The position numbers and the translations under genes were made by a program. Under the pieces are notes generated by a model. The model was not told where the DNA came from. It ran no database searches and saw nothing but the letters and a program-made list of their open reading frames with translations. A DNA stretch of 18,522 bases from Deltaproteobacteria bacterium (GTDB lineage: Bacteria > Desulfobacterota > DSM-4660 > Desulfatiglandales > HGW-15): positions 1 through 18,522 of the forward strand of contig JAFGPH010000659.1 of assembly GCA_016926135.1 (NCBI GenBank). The letters are read 5' to 3'. Of the stretch, positions 7,315-16,183 are shown piece by piece (positions within the stretch are counted from its first letter, which is position 1; each line of letters begins with the position of its first letter).

Positions 7315-10300
7315 TCACTGAGTGAACCGGTTCATGCGCATGGAGAGGACCTGCATGATGGTGGTGCCGCTCTCGTCAATGGCACGGGCGTCCCATGTAA
7401 GGCCCTGATCGTCCCGGGCGCGGAGCCGTGCTTCGATCGTTAATCGCTCCCCATCCCGGGCGGGACGGGTGAAACGCATTTCCTCCATGCCGGCAGGGAG
7501 CACAGTGGAGGATCCCTCCTCCTGCCGGAGGGCTCCGTGGAAGGCGCAAAGGTGCATCAGGGCTTCCAGGAGATAGGGTGAGTAAAGGTACCGGACCCGG
7601 CCGAGACCGGCTATGTCCTCCTGCTCCCGGTAGAGCGTGACCCCTTTCATGACATCGGGCCCGGTGCCTTGGATCTCCGCAAGGACGCGGTAGCGTCCAC
7701 AGAGACCGGTGCGTTTTTCATAGCCGTCCTGGATTTCATGGGGTTCCAGGGGCCGTGTGTCCAGGTCCTCCGCACGTACGGTCAACTCCGGCGGAGGGAG
7801 GGGTGCGGTTCGCGGCCCGAGAATGACCTGTCCCTGGTAGTGCGTGGACCACGTATCCAGGGTGCGCCCCGAAGGGGACATATCGGCACTCGAGATCTGG
7901 ACATGGCAGCGGACCTCCTGGCCGCCGTCCTCCTGTCTTTGGCAAAGCACACGTGCCTCCCGCCCTACACCCCGAGGACACTCCAGGATATCTTCGAATC
8001 TCAAGCGCCGCACGCCGAGCACGGTCAAATACGGATAGAGCAGATGGGCCGCCTCCAGGAAGGTCTCCACGGCCATAATCCCCGAGACCAGAGGATGTTT
8101 GAGGATCTTGAAGGGTTTGTGATCCTCCAGCCAGAGGTCGGAGTCCTGAGAAAAGGTGCGTTTGGCAACCAGTGCGCCATTCTTGAGATCCAGTTCCTCC
8201 ACGGTGTCGATCATGGGCAGATCCCTCTGCTGGAATCGGATACCGCCATGAGAACGGGGCACCTCATGCCCGTCGGATTCCGCGGGTTTGACCAGGGTTC
8301 TCTTGACGGCTGGAAAGGTGCGGGCCGGTATGACCCAGGACTGTTGGCGCGGGCCCAGGAACAGCTCGCGGCAGAACATCTGGGCCAGTTCGTCTGCGTG
8401 AACAAAGGCGGAATCCAGGCCCTTGAGCTTCATGAGCGCCTTGACCTCCGGGTCTTCCGCCATGCCTGTCCCCTCGATGGGCGGCAGCATCAGGGCCTTT
8501 GAAACCAGACCCTCATGCGAGGCCGTCCACGAGCGCAGCAGGGCGGAGAGAGATCGGTTGGCTGCGCAGTAGTTCACCTGGCCGACGTTGCCCTGGATGG
8601 CGGCGATCGAAGAGAGGGCCGCAAAGAATCTCAGCCCACGATCCCTGGATGCGCGGTAGAGGTTCCAGGCGCCCAGGAGTTTTACCTCGACGACCCTCTT
8701 GAAGTCCTCGGGCGTCATGATCTCCATGAAGGCGTCCCGGATGATACCGGCCCCATGAATGATCCCGTCTATCCTGCCGTACTCCTTCACCACCTGGTCG
8801 AGGGTCAGGGCCACCCTGTGGGGGTCCGCCACATCACAGCAGTAGTATGAGGCCCTGAGCCCCAGAAGGGAAAGACGGGATACGTTTCGGGCCAGTTCCA
8901 GGCCCGCCAGGGCACTCGATGTCTCACTCTCCGGTTTGTCCACCTTTGGGCCAGACCCCTTCTTTTTGAAAAGACGGCGCAAGGCATTCTCAGCGGGTGC
9001 TCCGGAACTGCGGAGTGCGCCGTAGGCCGCCGCAGGGTCCAGATCGGTTCTGCCCAGCAGCACAATCCGGGGCTTGAAGGGGGCGAGGGCCCGGGCGATA
9101 TGCCATGTGACTCCTTTGGCGCCGCCCGAAAGCACCACCACGTCTTCAGTGCCCAGTTGAAGTCCGGGCCCGGCCGTCAGGGGCAGTGGCGCATGAGATG
9201 CCTTGACAGAGAAAGGCTCCTGGTCGTGGTAGATGCATTGAACGATCGGGTTCCCCGCGTCTAGGGCGAAATCCAGCGCTTTCCCGATGTCCGTGCCGGT
9301 ATCCAGAATCACACTTCGGAACAGCATGGAGGGATACTCCTGGGCTGCGGCCAGGAACATGCCCAGAATGCCTTCACCGATCACCGCTTCAGGCGTTTGG
9401 GGTTGGACACCCCGAAGCAGAACCAGGCAAAAGGCCTTGTCCTTTGAAGTCATGAGGGCCTTCAGGCAGCCGAAGAAGCCGGTGAGAAAGGCCGGGATCT
9501 CCTCGGTCCCTGAAAGAAGGGATGGCGATCCTCCCTCCAGGACCAGCACGAGACCCGCCAGGGATCGGGCCTCCCTGAGCCTCTGCAGCGCGTTTTGAAC
9601 GCCATCGGAAGTGCGCAGATCAAAGGCGCCGTCTTTGCCCTGACCCAGACCGTCCAGATGGAGCGGCCGGGCCTTGCGTTCCGTTTCCAGAAGACGCGAG
9701 ACGTCGGAGGCAAGAACAGATCGGGGATGCATTCCGAGCACCGCCACCTCTTGGCCCGGTTGCAGGGTGAGCGGGTTGAGGGAGCCCTGGCGGAGCGCGA
9801 CCTCCTCGATGATCAGCCTTTTGATGGAGGCCCGGTGACGGACCTCTTGCGCAGCAGGTTCAACGGCCGCCACTGTGGCTGGGGCAAGGGCGGCATCGTC
9901 TGGCGGTTGACGAGTGGAAGTCCCCTTGCCGGTTTGGCCCGCCAGCCTCTCGATGCACTGCCCTATCTCCCTCACGGTGCGGAGACCCACGAAATCCTCC
10001 ACATTGACGGTGATTCCGAACCGTCTCTCCACCTCGTCCATGATCACGGGCAGACGGCTCGAACGGATGGCGAGATCCTGCCGGATGTCCATGTCGGGCT
10101 CGATCTCATCGCGCTCATAACCGGTGGCATTCATGATGATCCGGATGACCTGTTCCACGTAGTCCACTTTTTCCTTTCCGTCCTCCCGGGAAGGGGGTTC
10201 GGAAGGGGGGGCCGTCGTCTCTGCCTCCCGCCTGGGCGGGGGCAAAGGCTGTTCGATCCTCGCCGGTGGTTTACCCTGGGGCAGGGGGGCGGGTGAGGCC

Positions 10301-13300
10301 CCCAGGATCCGGTCGAGGCGTTCCGGGGTAAATGCGGGATCCAACTCGCGTCGGATCGCCTCCAGAATCTGAGGTTTGATGATTTTGCCGAAGGATTCCA
10401 TGACAAAGGCGTTGATCTCGCGCTGCACAATGGCAGCCACCCGGTCTCCTGAAGGGGGTGGGGCCATGATCCCGACAGGAGGGGAGGGGACAACACGCTT
10501 TCGGTCTGCCTCTGTCCACAGGGGGACTCCTTCCTGCTCCAGGTGCCCCAACGCATAAAGATGAGCCGCCCCTGCCCGAAAGGCATGGGCCTCCGCCTCG
10601 GGCATGCAAGTGGGGAAACACAGGGCCTGCTGCAGGGTTTCTCCGACGAGGTTGCAGAGCGTGTCTTTGGGGCCGATCTCGACAAAGACCCTGATGCCGA
10701 AATCATCCCAGAGGGTTTTGACATTCTGCATCCAGTGAACCGGGGATTCGAGGTGCGCCATGAGAATTTCGCGCATCCGGTCCGGATCGGCGGGATAGGG
10801 CTTCATGGTCGTATTGGACACCACCGGGATCCTGGGGGGGTGAAAGGGGATGGTCGAGACAAACTCCGCCATCTCATCGTGGATCACCTTCATGATAGGT
10901 GAGTGGAAGGCCATGCTCACCCTGAGCTGGGTGGCCCTGTGACCCTCACCCTTGATTTCCGACAGGAGGGCCAGCACCGGTTCCGTATCGCCCCCCAGGA
11001 CCACCTGGTGGGGCGAGTTGTAGTTGGTGAAGTAGACGTTCTCGCGGCCGGCCACCTTCTCTTCCAGGTATTCCATGGGCGCGTCCACCGCGATCATGGT
11101 GCCCGGGTCTCCCCGGAGCCCGCTGGCCTTGTCCATGCACTGGGCACGCTTATTCACGATCCTGAAGCCGTCCTCATAGGAGAAGACCCCGGCGATGCTC
11201 ATGGCCACGAGTTCGCCCAGGCTGTGCCCGGCCATGGCCGCTGGTTTCGCCCCCATGGACATCAGGTGTTGCACCATGGCAAACTCCATGGTGTAAAGGG
11301 CCGGCTGCTGCCATCGTGTCTTCTGAAGGTCTTCCTCTGCGGAATGAAAAAGGAGTTCCAGCAGGTCGAAATCGGCCACGGCTGCGATCCTGTCCATCCA
11401 TGCCCGGATCTCGGGAAAGGTGTCGTAAATCTCTTTGCTCATGCCGGCGTACTGGGATCCCTGGCCTGTGAAGACAAAGGCCAGGGGTTTGGAGGGTTCG
11501 TCGGCCGGCGCGGCAAATATCCCCTGTCGAGCCATGGCGCGGAGGACCTTTTCCGACAAAGGGCTCCCGGGTTCGACGGGAGAAAGGGCCTCCACTTTGG
11601 CTTGTGCCTCCGCAGCACCGGTGGCCACGACACCTACGCGAAAGGGTCGGCCGGCCATAGGGGTGAGAAAGAATGAAACACCCTGGATGGAGGCATGCCC
11701 TTTCCGGCCCGAGGGCCTGTGACCCTCAGGTGTCCCGGGCCGGTGAGTCGAGATCATGACCCTGCCGGAGGCATCCCGGCACTCCTCGAGTTGCACGACA
11801 TAATTGGCCCCACCGAAGCCGAAGGCGTTCACCTGCAACCGCCGAGGCCGATCCGCAGGTCTCAACCAGTCGGCCGGTTGAACGGGAACATGGAAGCCCG
11901 CCGCCTCCAGATCGATCCGGGGATCGGGGGTCCGGTAGTTCAGGGTGGGAGGCAGGATCCCCTCCTGCATGGCGGTTACGCCTCTGATGAGGCTGTTGAT
12001 GCCGGAGGCGCCGAGGGTGTGGCCGATCTGGGATTTGAACGAGGAGAGCATCGTCCCATTGGGGGATGTGAAAAGGGCCTTGAGGGCCTTGACCTCCTCC
12101 ACGTCACCCTGAATCGTGCTTGTGGCATGGCATTCCACCAGGTCCACGCCATCGGGACCGTAGCCCGTATCCCGGAAAGAAGCGCGGATAGCGATGATCT
12201 GGGTCTCGGCCAGGGACTCCACCATCCCATGATCATTGTTGCTCGCGCCGATACCGGTGATGTAGGCGTGAACGGGGGCGCCCCGCTGTTTCGCCACCGA
12301 TTCCCTCTCTACAACGATCATTCCCCCGCCTTCACCGAGGACCATGCCGTCGCGGTCGGCGTCAAAGGGCCGGCTGCTCTCCTGGGCCGGCCGTTCATGA
12401 CCCGACAGCCCGGCCAGGGCCTTGAGTGCGGAGAATTCCAGGTAATGGGAGGGGTGCAGAAGCTCTTCCCCGCCGCCCACAACGGCTGCATCGATAACGC
12501 CGTTTCTGATCATCTGAATGGCATTAAAGAGGGCCACCAGGCTGGTGGCGCACGCGGCGGAGACAGCGTAAGTCGGACCTCTGAACCCGTAGCGGTTGCA
12601 GACAAAGCCCCCGGCCGCGCAATTGAGCCGGCCCAGCAGGGTGGTGTCGTCCACGGTGAGGCGGCCTGAGCGGAGTTTTTCCCGGATCTCCTTTTCCAGC
12701 TCCGCCGTCATGGGGATGAGACCCTGCAAGCACCCGATGATCTCATGGGAATTCACGTCGAAGACCAGATCCGTGATGGTGGACGCACCCTCGCCGGAGT
12801 TCTGGGAAATGAGCACTCCGATGCGCTCCCTGGGGATTCCGGAATCCAGCAGGCCCGATTGCCGAACAACTTGTTCGGCCAGCCAGAGGGTCAGCTTCGT
12901 GGAATCGGCCATGGAACGGAAGTCCTGAGGTGCAATGCCCAATTCCTTGCGGGAAACGTTGTGATTCTGAAAAGCACCCACATTGCAGTAAGCCCGGCCT
13001 CGTACGCGGGGGTCGGGATCATAGTACAGGTCGTGGTCCCACCTGGAGAGGGGCACCTTGCTGATCCCGATCCTCATGGCCAGGCATGCCTCCCAGATCT
13101 CCGCCGGGGTGTTGCCCAGGGCATTGACCAGGGCCATTCCAGTGATGGCCACCCTCTCCCCTTTTTCAGCCGATCTTGCCCGGGAAGCATCCGCCGGGCC
13201 GGTGTGTTCATCCCATTCGGGGAGGGTAAGTTCCAGAGGGCCTTCGGCCAGGTCGCGGTGAAATTCAGAGATGGTGAGCACATGATGGACGGCGCCGGAG

Positions 13301-15249
13301 ATTGCGCCGCTCATGAACTGACCTTCGCGGATGCAGGTCTCCTCGTCCACGGCCGGACCACGGGGATGCTGAATCCCCCTGGCGGCGACGAGCAGGCTGT
13401 TGGCACTCAGGGTTTCCAGTCGCTGCCGAAAAGATCTCTCGTTATACTGGCCCGAGGCCCATCCTTTTTCCAAGCTACAGATGGCCTCCATCTTGGGGGT
13501 CTTGAGAGACCGAACCCTGAGGCCGATGCTCTCACCGGAGATCGTGGTCATGCCGGGGGCGGATTCCACGATGAGGCGTTGATATAAGGGACTCAGGGCG
13601 CCTGTGGCGACGATCTCCTCGGTAGCCAGGTACACCGTGCCCATTTGTACGGCATCGGCACCCAACATGAAGGCCCTGAAGGCGGTCTCCCGGTTGAAAA
13701 TACCCCCCGCAAGAACCAGGTGCCGATCCCTGAAAAACCCCGGTTCTTTCCGCCTGAGTTCCAGCGCAATCTGAGCCAGGGTCAGGGTCGAGTGCTCGCC
13801 CACATGCCCGCCGGCCTCGTTCCCTTCCAGGACAACAAACTCCACACCTGCCTCGATGGCCATGCGGATCAGGCCTTCGCTCGATGCAACGTAAATCGGC
13901 TGGATCCCCTTCTCCTGAAGTCGGGAAGCATAGGATGGTTCCCCGGCGGCGATCACCGCGAAGGGCGGGCGGTTTTGCTCTATCCAGGCGAGTTGTTCCT
14001 GGAGATGAGGGTTCTCCGGCAGGGCCAGGAAGTTCACCGCATAGGGTCTTTGGCCCATGACTTCCTTGAGGCGATCCAGGTCCTGCTCCAAATCCGCGCG
14101 GTTTTTCATTCCAAGGGCTATGGTGGGGAGGCCGCCCCCCTCGGATACGGCCAGGGCGAATTCCGGGATATCGCTGATCCAGGTCATGGCGCCCTGGATG
14201 AAGGGATACCGGGTGCCCAGGGACCCGGCGGCGGGGCTGTCGACGAAGCCATCCAGTTTGCGCGGGGCCTCCCTGCAGAGGCGTGCAATTTCTCCGGCAA
14301 AGGCCCCTATGGCCTGGCGTGTGGAGCGGCCAAACCGTTCGGCGAATGCATCCGCAAAGGCGGCCTCGGGTCCCAGAAAAACAAGATCCCGGCGGCTCAG
14401 TTCGCTTTCCAGTGCCGGTTTGACAATCTCTCTGACCTTTCGGGCAAAGGCCCGGCGCGCACGATCCGCAGTCTCACCACTGAACAGAGATTCCACGGAT
14501 TGCTTCAGTTCCTTAACGGACAGAGAGTTCCCCTTATCAAAGAAACGACAGGAAACCCCGAGGCCCTGTCCCACCAAGGTGGTATGCTCGGGACGAAGCC
14601 TGGAGATGCGCTCTCTCAGGTCCGGGTTGGCGGAAACCAGATCCGTCTGCCAGTGGAGGCTCTCGAACACGATTGCCCTTGCGCCGGTCGACAGGAAGGC
14701 GGCGGCCGCCTCAGGCGTGGCCACGCCGCCCCAGATGATCAATCCGGGCGATGCGGACCGATCACCCGCTATTTCCTTCAGGAAAGAGAAAAGGATGCCG
14801 GCCGTTTCTCCGCCCACAAAGCCCGAGGCTTCGGCTCCCTTGAGGGCGATGGCCTCGGGACGCCACTCCGACCGAAGGGCGAGGGTGAGAAAATGCAGAT
14901 CCCCGCTGATCGGCACACACCTGAACCGGACCGACAACTCGCGCAGCCGCTCAAGAAATGCCTCGGGGGTGCAGGTATCAAGGGCCGGATGGTATTCCAC
15001 CCAAACGGTGTCCACACGGGACGCCCGGAGAAAATCTTCGGAGGCAGGATCCATGACGTATTCCGCCGAGATCTTGATATCTTTTGCCCCCGCAGTCTGG
15101 AGGGCCGCTGCCGTATCTCCGGTGGAAACTTCGCTGATGTCGAATATGGCGCTTGCGGACGTCTGGCGAGCCGCGTCGACCACGGAACGGTTGATCTCAC
15201 CGGGTCGCCACAGAAAGGCGAGAACATGCTCTGATGGTTGTCTGGACAT
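7315..15249 (-). CDS. Iterative type I PKS/Pfa-like megasynthase: NMO-NMO-KS-AT-ACP-KR-DH
   Basis: One uninterrupted 2644-residue chain. Order: degenerate NMO/PfaD-like barrel (about 1-300; GAEASGFVGG at 138-147, Phe144 at the His position); intact NMO-like barrel (about 345-640; GNEAGGHVG at 476-484, His482; LVLAGGIFN and GADAVQMGT for flavin phosphate); ketosynthase (698-1157; Cys900 in SAACATSL, His1041, His1077); acyltransferase (1256-1575; GHSLGE with Ser1343; AFHSP at 1447-1451, a malonyl-type motif); helical linker (1601-1651); one carrier domain (1693-1771; Ser1730 in DLAIRSSR); ketoreductase (1810-2320; GGAKGVT loop, Lys2190, Ser2214, Tyr2227, Asn2231); hotdog dehydratase (2335-2644; EDHKPF with His2377). 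No thioesterase is seen. The KR loop resembles PfaA KRs, and the KS-to-DH order resembles enediyne PKSs. The barrels may serve as enoyl reductase. It probably makes a long acyl chain. ATG 15249 has only a weak ribosome site (AAGGG, 13 bases upstream). Confidence 0.93.
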   Translation of the reverse strand: MSRQPSEHVLAFLWRPGEINRSVVDAARQTSASAIFDISEVSTGDTAAALQTAGAKDIKISAEYVMDPASEDFLRASRVDTVWVEYHPALDTCTPEAFLERLRELSVRFRCVPISGDLHFLTLALRSEWRPEAIALKGAEASGFVGGETAGILFSFLKEIAGDRSASPGLIIWGGVATPEAAAAFLSTGARAIVFESLHWQTDLVSANPDLRERISRLRPEHTTLVGQGLGVSCRFFDKGNSLSVKELKQSVESLFSGETADRARRAFARKVREIVKPALESELSRRDLVFLGPEAAFADAFAERFGRSTRQAIGAFAGEIARLCREAPRKLDGFVDSPAAGSLGTRYPFIQGAMTWISDIPEFALAVSEGGGLPTIALGMKNRADLEQDLDRLKEVMGQRPYAVNFLALPENPHLQEQLAWIEQNRPPFAVIAAGEPSYASRLQEKGIQPIYVASSEGLIRMAIEAGVEFVVLEGNEAGGHVGEHSTLTLAQIALELRRKEPGFFRDRHLVLAGGIFNRETAFRAFMLGADAVQMGTVYLATEEIVATGALSPLYQRLIVESAPGMTTISGESIGLRVRSLKTPKMEAICSLEKGWASGQYNERSFRQRLETLSANSLLVAARGIQHPRGPAVDEETCIREGQFMSGAISGAVHHVLTISEFHRDLAEGPLELTLPEWDEHTGPADASRARSAEKGERVAITGMALVNALGNTPAEIWEACLAMRIGISKVPLSRWDHDLYYDPDPRVRGRAYCNVGAFQNHNVSRKELGIAPQDFRSMADSTKLTLWLAEQVVRQSGLLDSGIPRERIGVLISQNSGEGASTITDLVFDVNSHEIIGCLQGLIPMTAELEKEIREKLRSGRLTVDDTTLLGRLNCAAGGFVCNRYGFRGPTYAVSAACATSLVALFNAIQMIRNGVIDAAVVGGGEELLHPSHYLEFSALKALAGLSGHERPAQESSRPFDADRDGMVLGEGGGMIVVERESVAKQRGAPVHAYITGIGASNNDHGMVESLAETQIIAIRASFRDTGYGPDGVDLVECHATSTIQGDVEEVKALKALFTSPNGTMLSSFKSQIGHTLGASGINSLIRGVTAMQEGILPPTLNYRTPDPRIDLEAAGFHVPVQPADWLRPADRPRRLQVNAFGFGGANYVVQLEECRDASGRVMISTHRPGTPEGHRPSGRKGHASIQGVSFFLTPMAGRPFRVGVVATGAAEAQAKVEALSPVEPGSPLSEKVLRAMARQGIFAAPADEPSKPLAFVFTGQGSQYAGMSKEIYDTFPEIRAWMDRIAAVADFDLLELLFHSAEEDLQKTRWQQPALYTMEFAMVQHLMSMGAKPAAMAGHSLGELVAMSIAGVFSYEDGFRIVNKRAQCMDKASGLRGDPGTMIAVDAPMEYLEEKVAGRENVYFTNYNSPHQVVLGGDTEPVLALLSEIKGEGHRATQLRVSMAFHSPIMKVIHDEMAEFVSTIPFHPPRIPVVSNTTMKPYPADPDRMREILMAHLESPVHWMQNVKTLWDDFGIRVFVEIGPKDTLCNLVGETLQQALCFPTCMPEAEAHAFRAGAAHLYALGHLEQEGVPLWTEADRKRVVPSPPVGIMAPPPSGDRVAAIVQREINAFVMESFGKIIKPQILEAIRRELDPAFTPERLDRILGASPAPLPQGKPPARIEQPLPPPRREAETTAPPSEPPSREDGKEKVDYVEQVIRIIMNATGYERDEIEPDMDIRQDLAIRSSRLPVIMDEVERRFGITVNVEDFVGLRTVREIGQCIERLAGQTGKGTSTRQPPDDAALAPATVAAVEPAAQEVRHRASIKRLIIEEVALRQGSLNPLTLQPGQEVAVLGMHPRSVLASDVSRLLETERKARPLHLDGLGQGKDGAFDLRTSDGVQNALQRLREARSLAGLVLVLEGGSPSLLSGTEEIPAFLTGFFGCLKALMTSKDKAFCLVLLRGVQPQTPEAVIGEGILGMFLAAAQEYPSMLFRSVILDTGTDIGKALDFALDAGNPIVQCIYHDQEPFSVKASHAPLPLTAGPGLQLGTEDVVVLSGGAKGVTWHIARALAPFKPRIVLLGRTDLDPAAAYGALRSSGAPAENALRRLFKKKGSGPKVDKPESETSSALAGLELARNVSRLSLLGLRASYYCCDVADPHRVALTLDQVVKEYGRIDGIIHGAGIIRDAFMEIMTPEDFKRVVEVKLLGAWNLYRASRDRGLRFFAALSSIAAIQGNVGQVNYCAANRSLSALLRSWTASHEGLVSKALMLPPIEGTGMAEDPEVKALMKLKGLDSAFVHADELAQMFCRELFLGPRQQSWVIPARTFPAVKRTLVKPAESDGHEVPRSHGGIRFQQRDLPMIDTVEELDLKNGALVAKRTFSQDSDLWLEDHKPFKILKHPLVSGIMAVETFLEAAHLLYPYLTVLGVRRLRFEDILECPRGVGREARVLCQRQEDGGQEVRCHVQISSADMSPSGRTLDTWSTHYQGQVILGPRTAPLPPPELTVRAEDLDTRPLEPHEIQDGYEKRTGLCGRYRVLAEIQGTGPDVMKGVTLYREQEDIAGLGRVRYLYSPYLLEALMHLCAFHGALRQEEGSSTVLPAGMEEMRFTRPARDGERLTIEARLRARDDQGLTWDARAIDESGTTIMQVLSMRMNRFTQ

Positions 15250-15297
15250 GGTAAAAGATGAATACCCTTTCTATCGTCAATGATGGATTGCTTCGAA

Positions 15298-15981
15298 TCA
15301 AAGAGGGTGCTTCCAGCCTGCATTCAGGTCGGCCTCGGCGTACCTCTCTGAAAGTCGCTGCTCGATCTCCGTTCTGAGTTCCTCGTCCCTGTCCGGATCC
15401 AGGTCTCGGGGCACGACAAACGGTTGTCCCCACTCGATGGTCACCTCGGTGAAAGGTTTGGGGATCAGGAATCGGTCCCAGCTTCGCGCAATCCACGCCT
15501 TCCTGGCAGATACAATGAAGGGCAGGATGGCAGCGCCGGATATCTGAGCTATGCTGATAAGCCCGGGTTTGACAATCCCCTTTGGCCCCGTGGGCCCGTC
15601 CACGATGTGAATAACGGCCGGGTTTTTCCTGAAAGCTTTCAAAAGGGCGACCAAAGCCGAGGTCCCGCCCCTCGAGCTGGACCCTCTCACCGGCACAAGG
15701 CCCAGCCTTTCTGCAAACCGCGCTGCCAGTTCGCCATCCCTGCTCTGACTGATCATGATCAGCGGTTCGAGATGCCTGAATTTCACCACATAGGCGACGG
15801 CAGGCAGGAAACGTTGATGCCATACGGCAACGATCACCCGCCCATAATCCGCCAGGCACCCAAGCGCTATTTCCTCACCCACCACCCTGACCCTGAGGAG
15901 AGACAGGTAGAAGCGGAGAAGATAGTGGCACAAAGGGACCAGCCGATAGAGGAGACCGTAATAGAATGGCCGAATAGCCAA
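15298..15981 (-). CDS. DUF374 family lysophospholipid acyltransferase-like protein
   Basis: A 227-residue protein of the DUF374 branch of the LPLAT superfamily. It has hydrophobic N-terminal segments (about residues 8-30), then VAVWHQRFLP (51-60) with the candidate catalytic His55, the strongly conserved ISQSRDGE (77-84), VPVRGSSSRGG (96-106), and VDGPTGPKGIVKPG (127-140). Related enzymes move acyl groups onto lipid-like acceptors at the membrane; the exact acceptor for DUF374 is not established. The start is a TTG (15979-15981) with AAGGA nine bases upstream and no early in-frame ATG. The stop is 48 bp before the megasynthase start on the same strand, so it is probably the first gene of an operon with the synthase and the transferase. 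The context suggests it uses, or finishes, the acyl product of the synthase; that is inference. Confidence 0.85.
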   Translation of the reverse strand: MAIRPFYYGLLYRLVPLCHYLLRFYLSLLRVRVVGEEIALGCLADYGRVIVAVWHQRFLPAVAYVVKFRHLEPLIMISQSRDGELAARFAERLGLVPVRGSSSRGGTSALVALLKAFRKNPAVIHIVDGPTGPKGIVKPGLISIAQISGAAILPFIVSARKAWIARSWDRFLIPKPFTEVTIEWGQPFVVPRDLDPDRDEELRTEIEQRLSERYAEADLNAGWKHPL

Positions 15982-16183
15982 TGCGGCAAATCCTTATGGT
16001 CGGAAACGCCCTCGATAAGGTTGAACTCATGGGACCGCGATTGTCGAGGTGGCCCCATGCCCGTCGCAGGAAGCCTCAAGGCCTCTTTTCTGGAAGGGAG
16101 TTTACTGGGGCTGTTCTCGCGAGTCAAGGGAAAGGGTGGACGGAAAGAAGCATCCCCGGGGTGGCCGTGGCAAGGGCGGAGGG
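15982..16183. other. 202-bp gap, probable transcriptional boundary
   Basis: This non-coding stretch separates the trehalose synthase stop from the acyltransferase start, far longer than the other spacers in the minus-strand block. The AAGGA ribosome site of the acyltransferase is at its low-coordinate end. I find no convincing -35/-10 pair and no hairpin followed by a T-run on either strand. A frame open across it on the minus strand has no recognisable protein features and overlaps both genes. Confidence 0.5.

Noticed and set aside
13645..15234. A 529-residue open frame on the plus strand, antisense to the megasynthase start
   Set aside because: It lies fully opposite strongly conserved coding sequence, has no recognisable domain, and long antisense frames are expected in GC-rich DNA with biased third positions. 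The same applies to 11695-12669 and 10903-11676.
15982..16060. A promoter for the acyltransferase operon
   Set aside because: Only poor -35/-10 matches with wrong spacing could be found, although a promoter here is biologically plausible.
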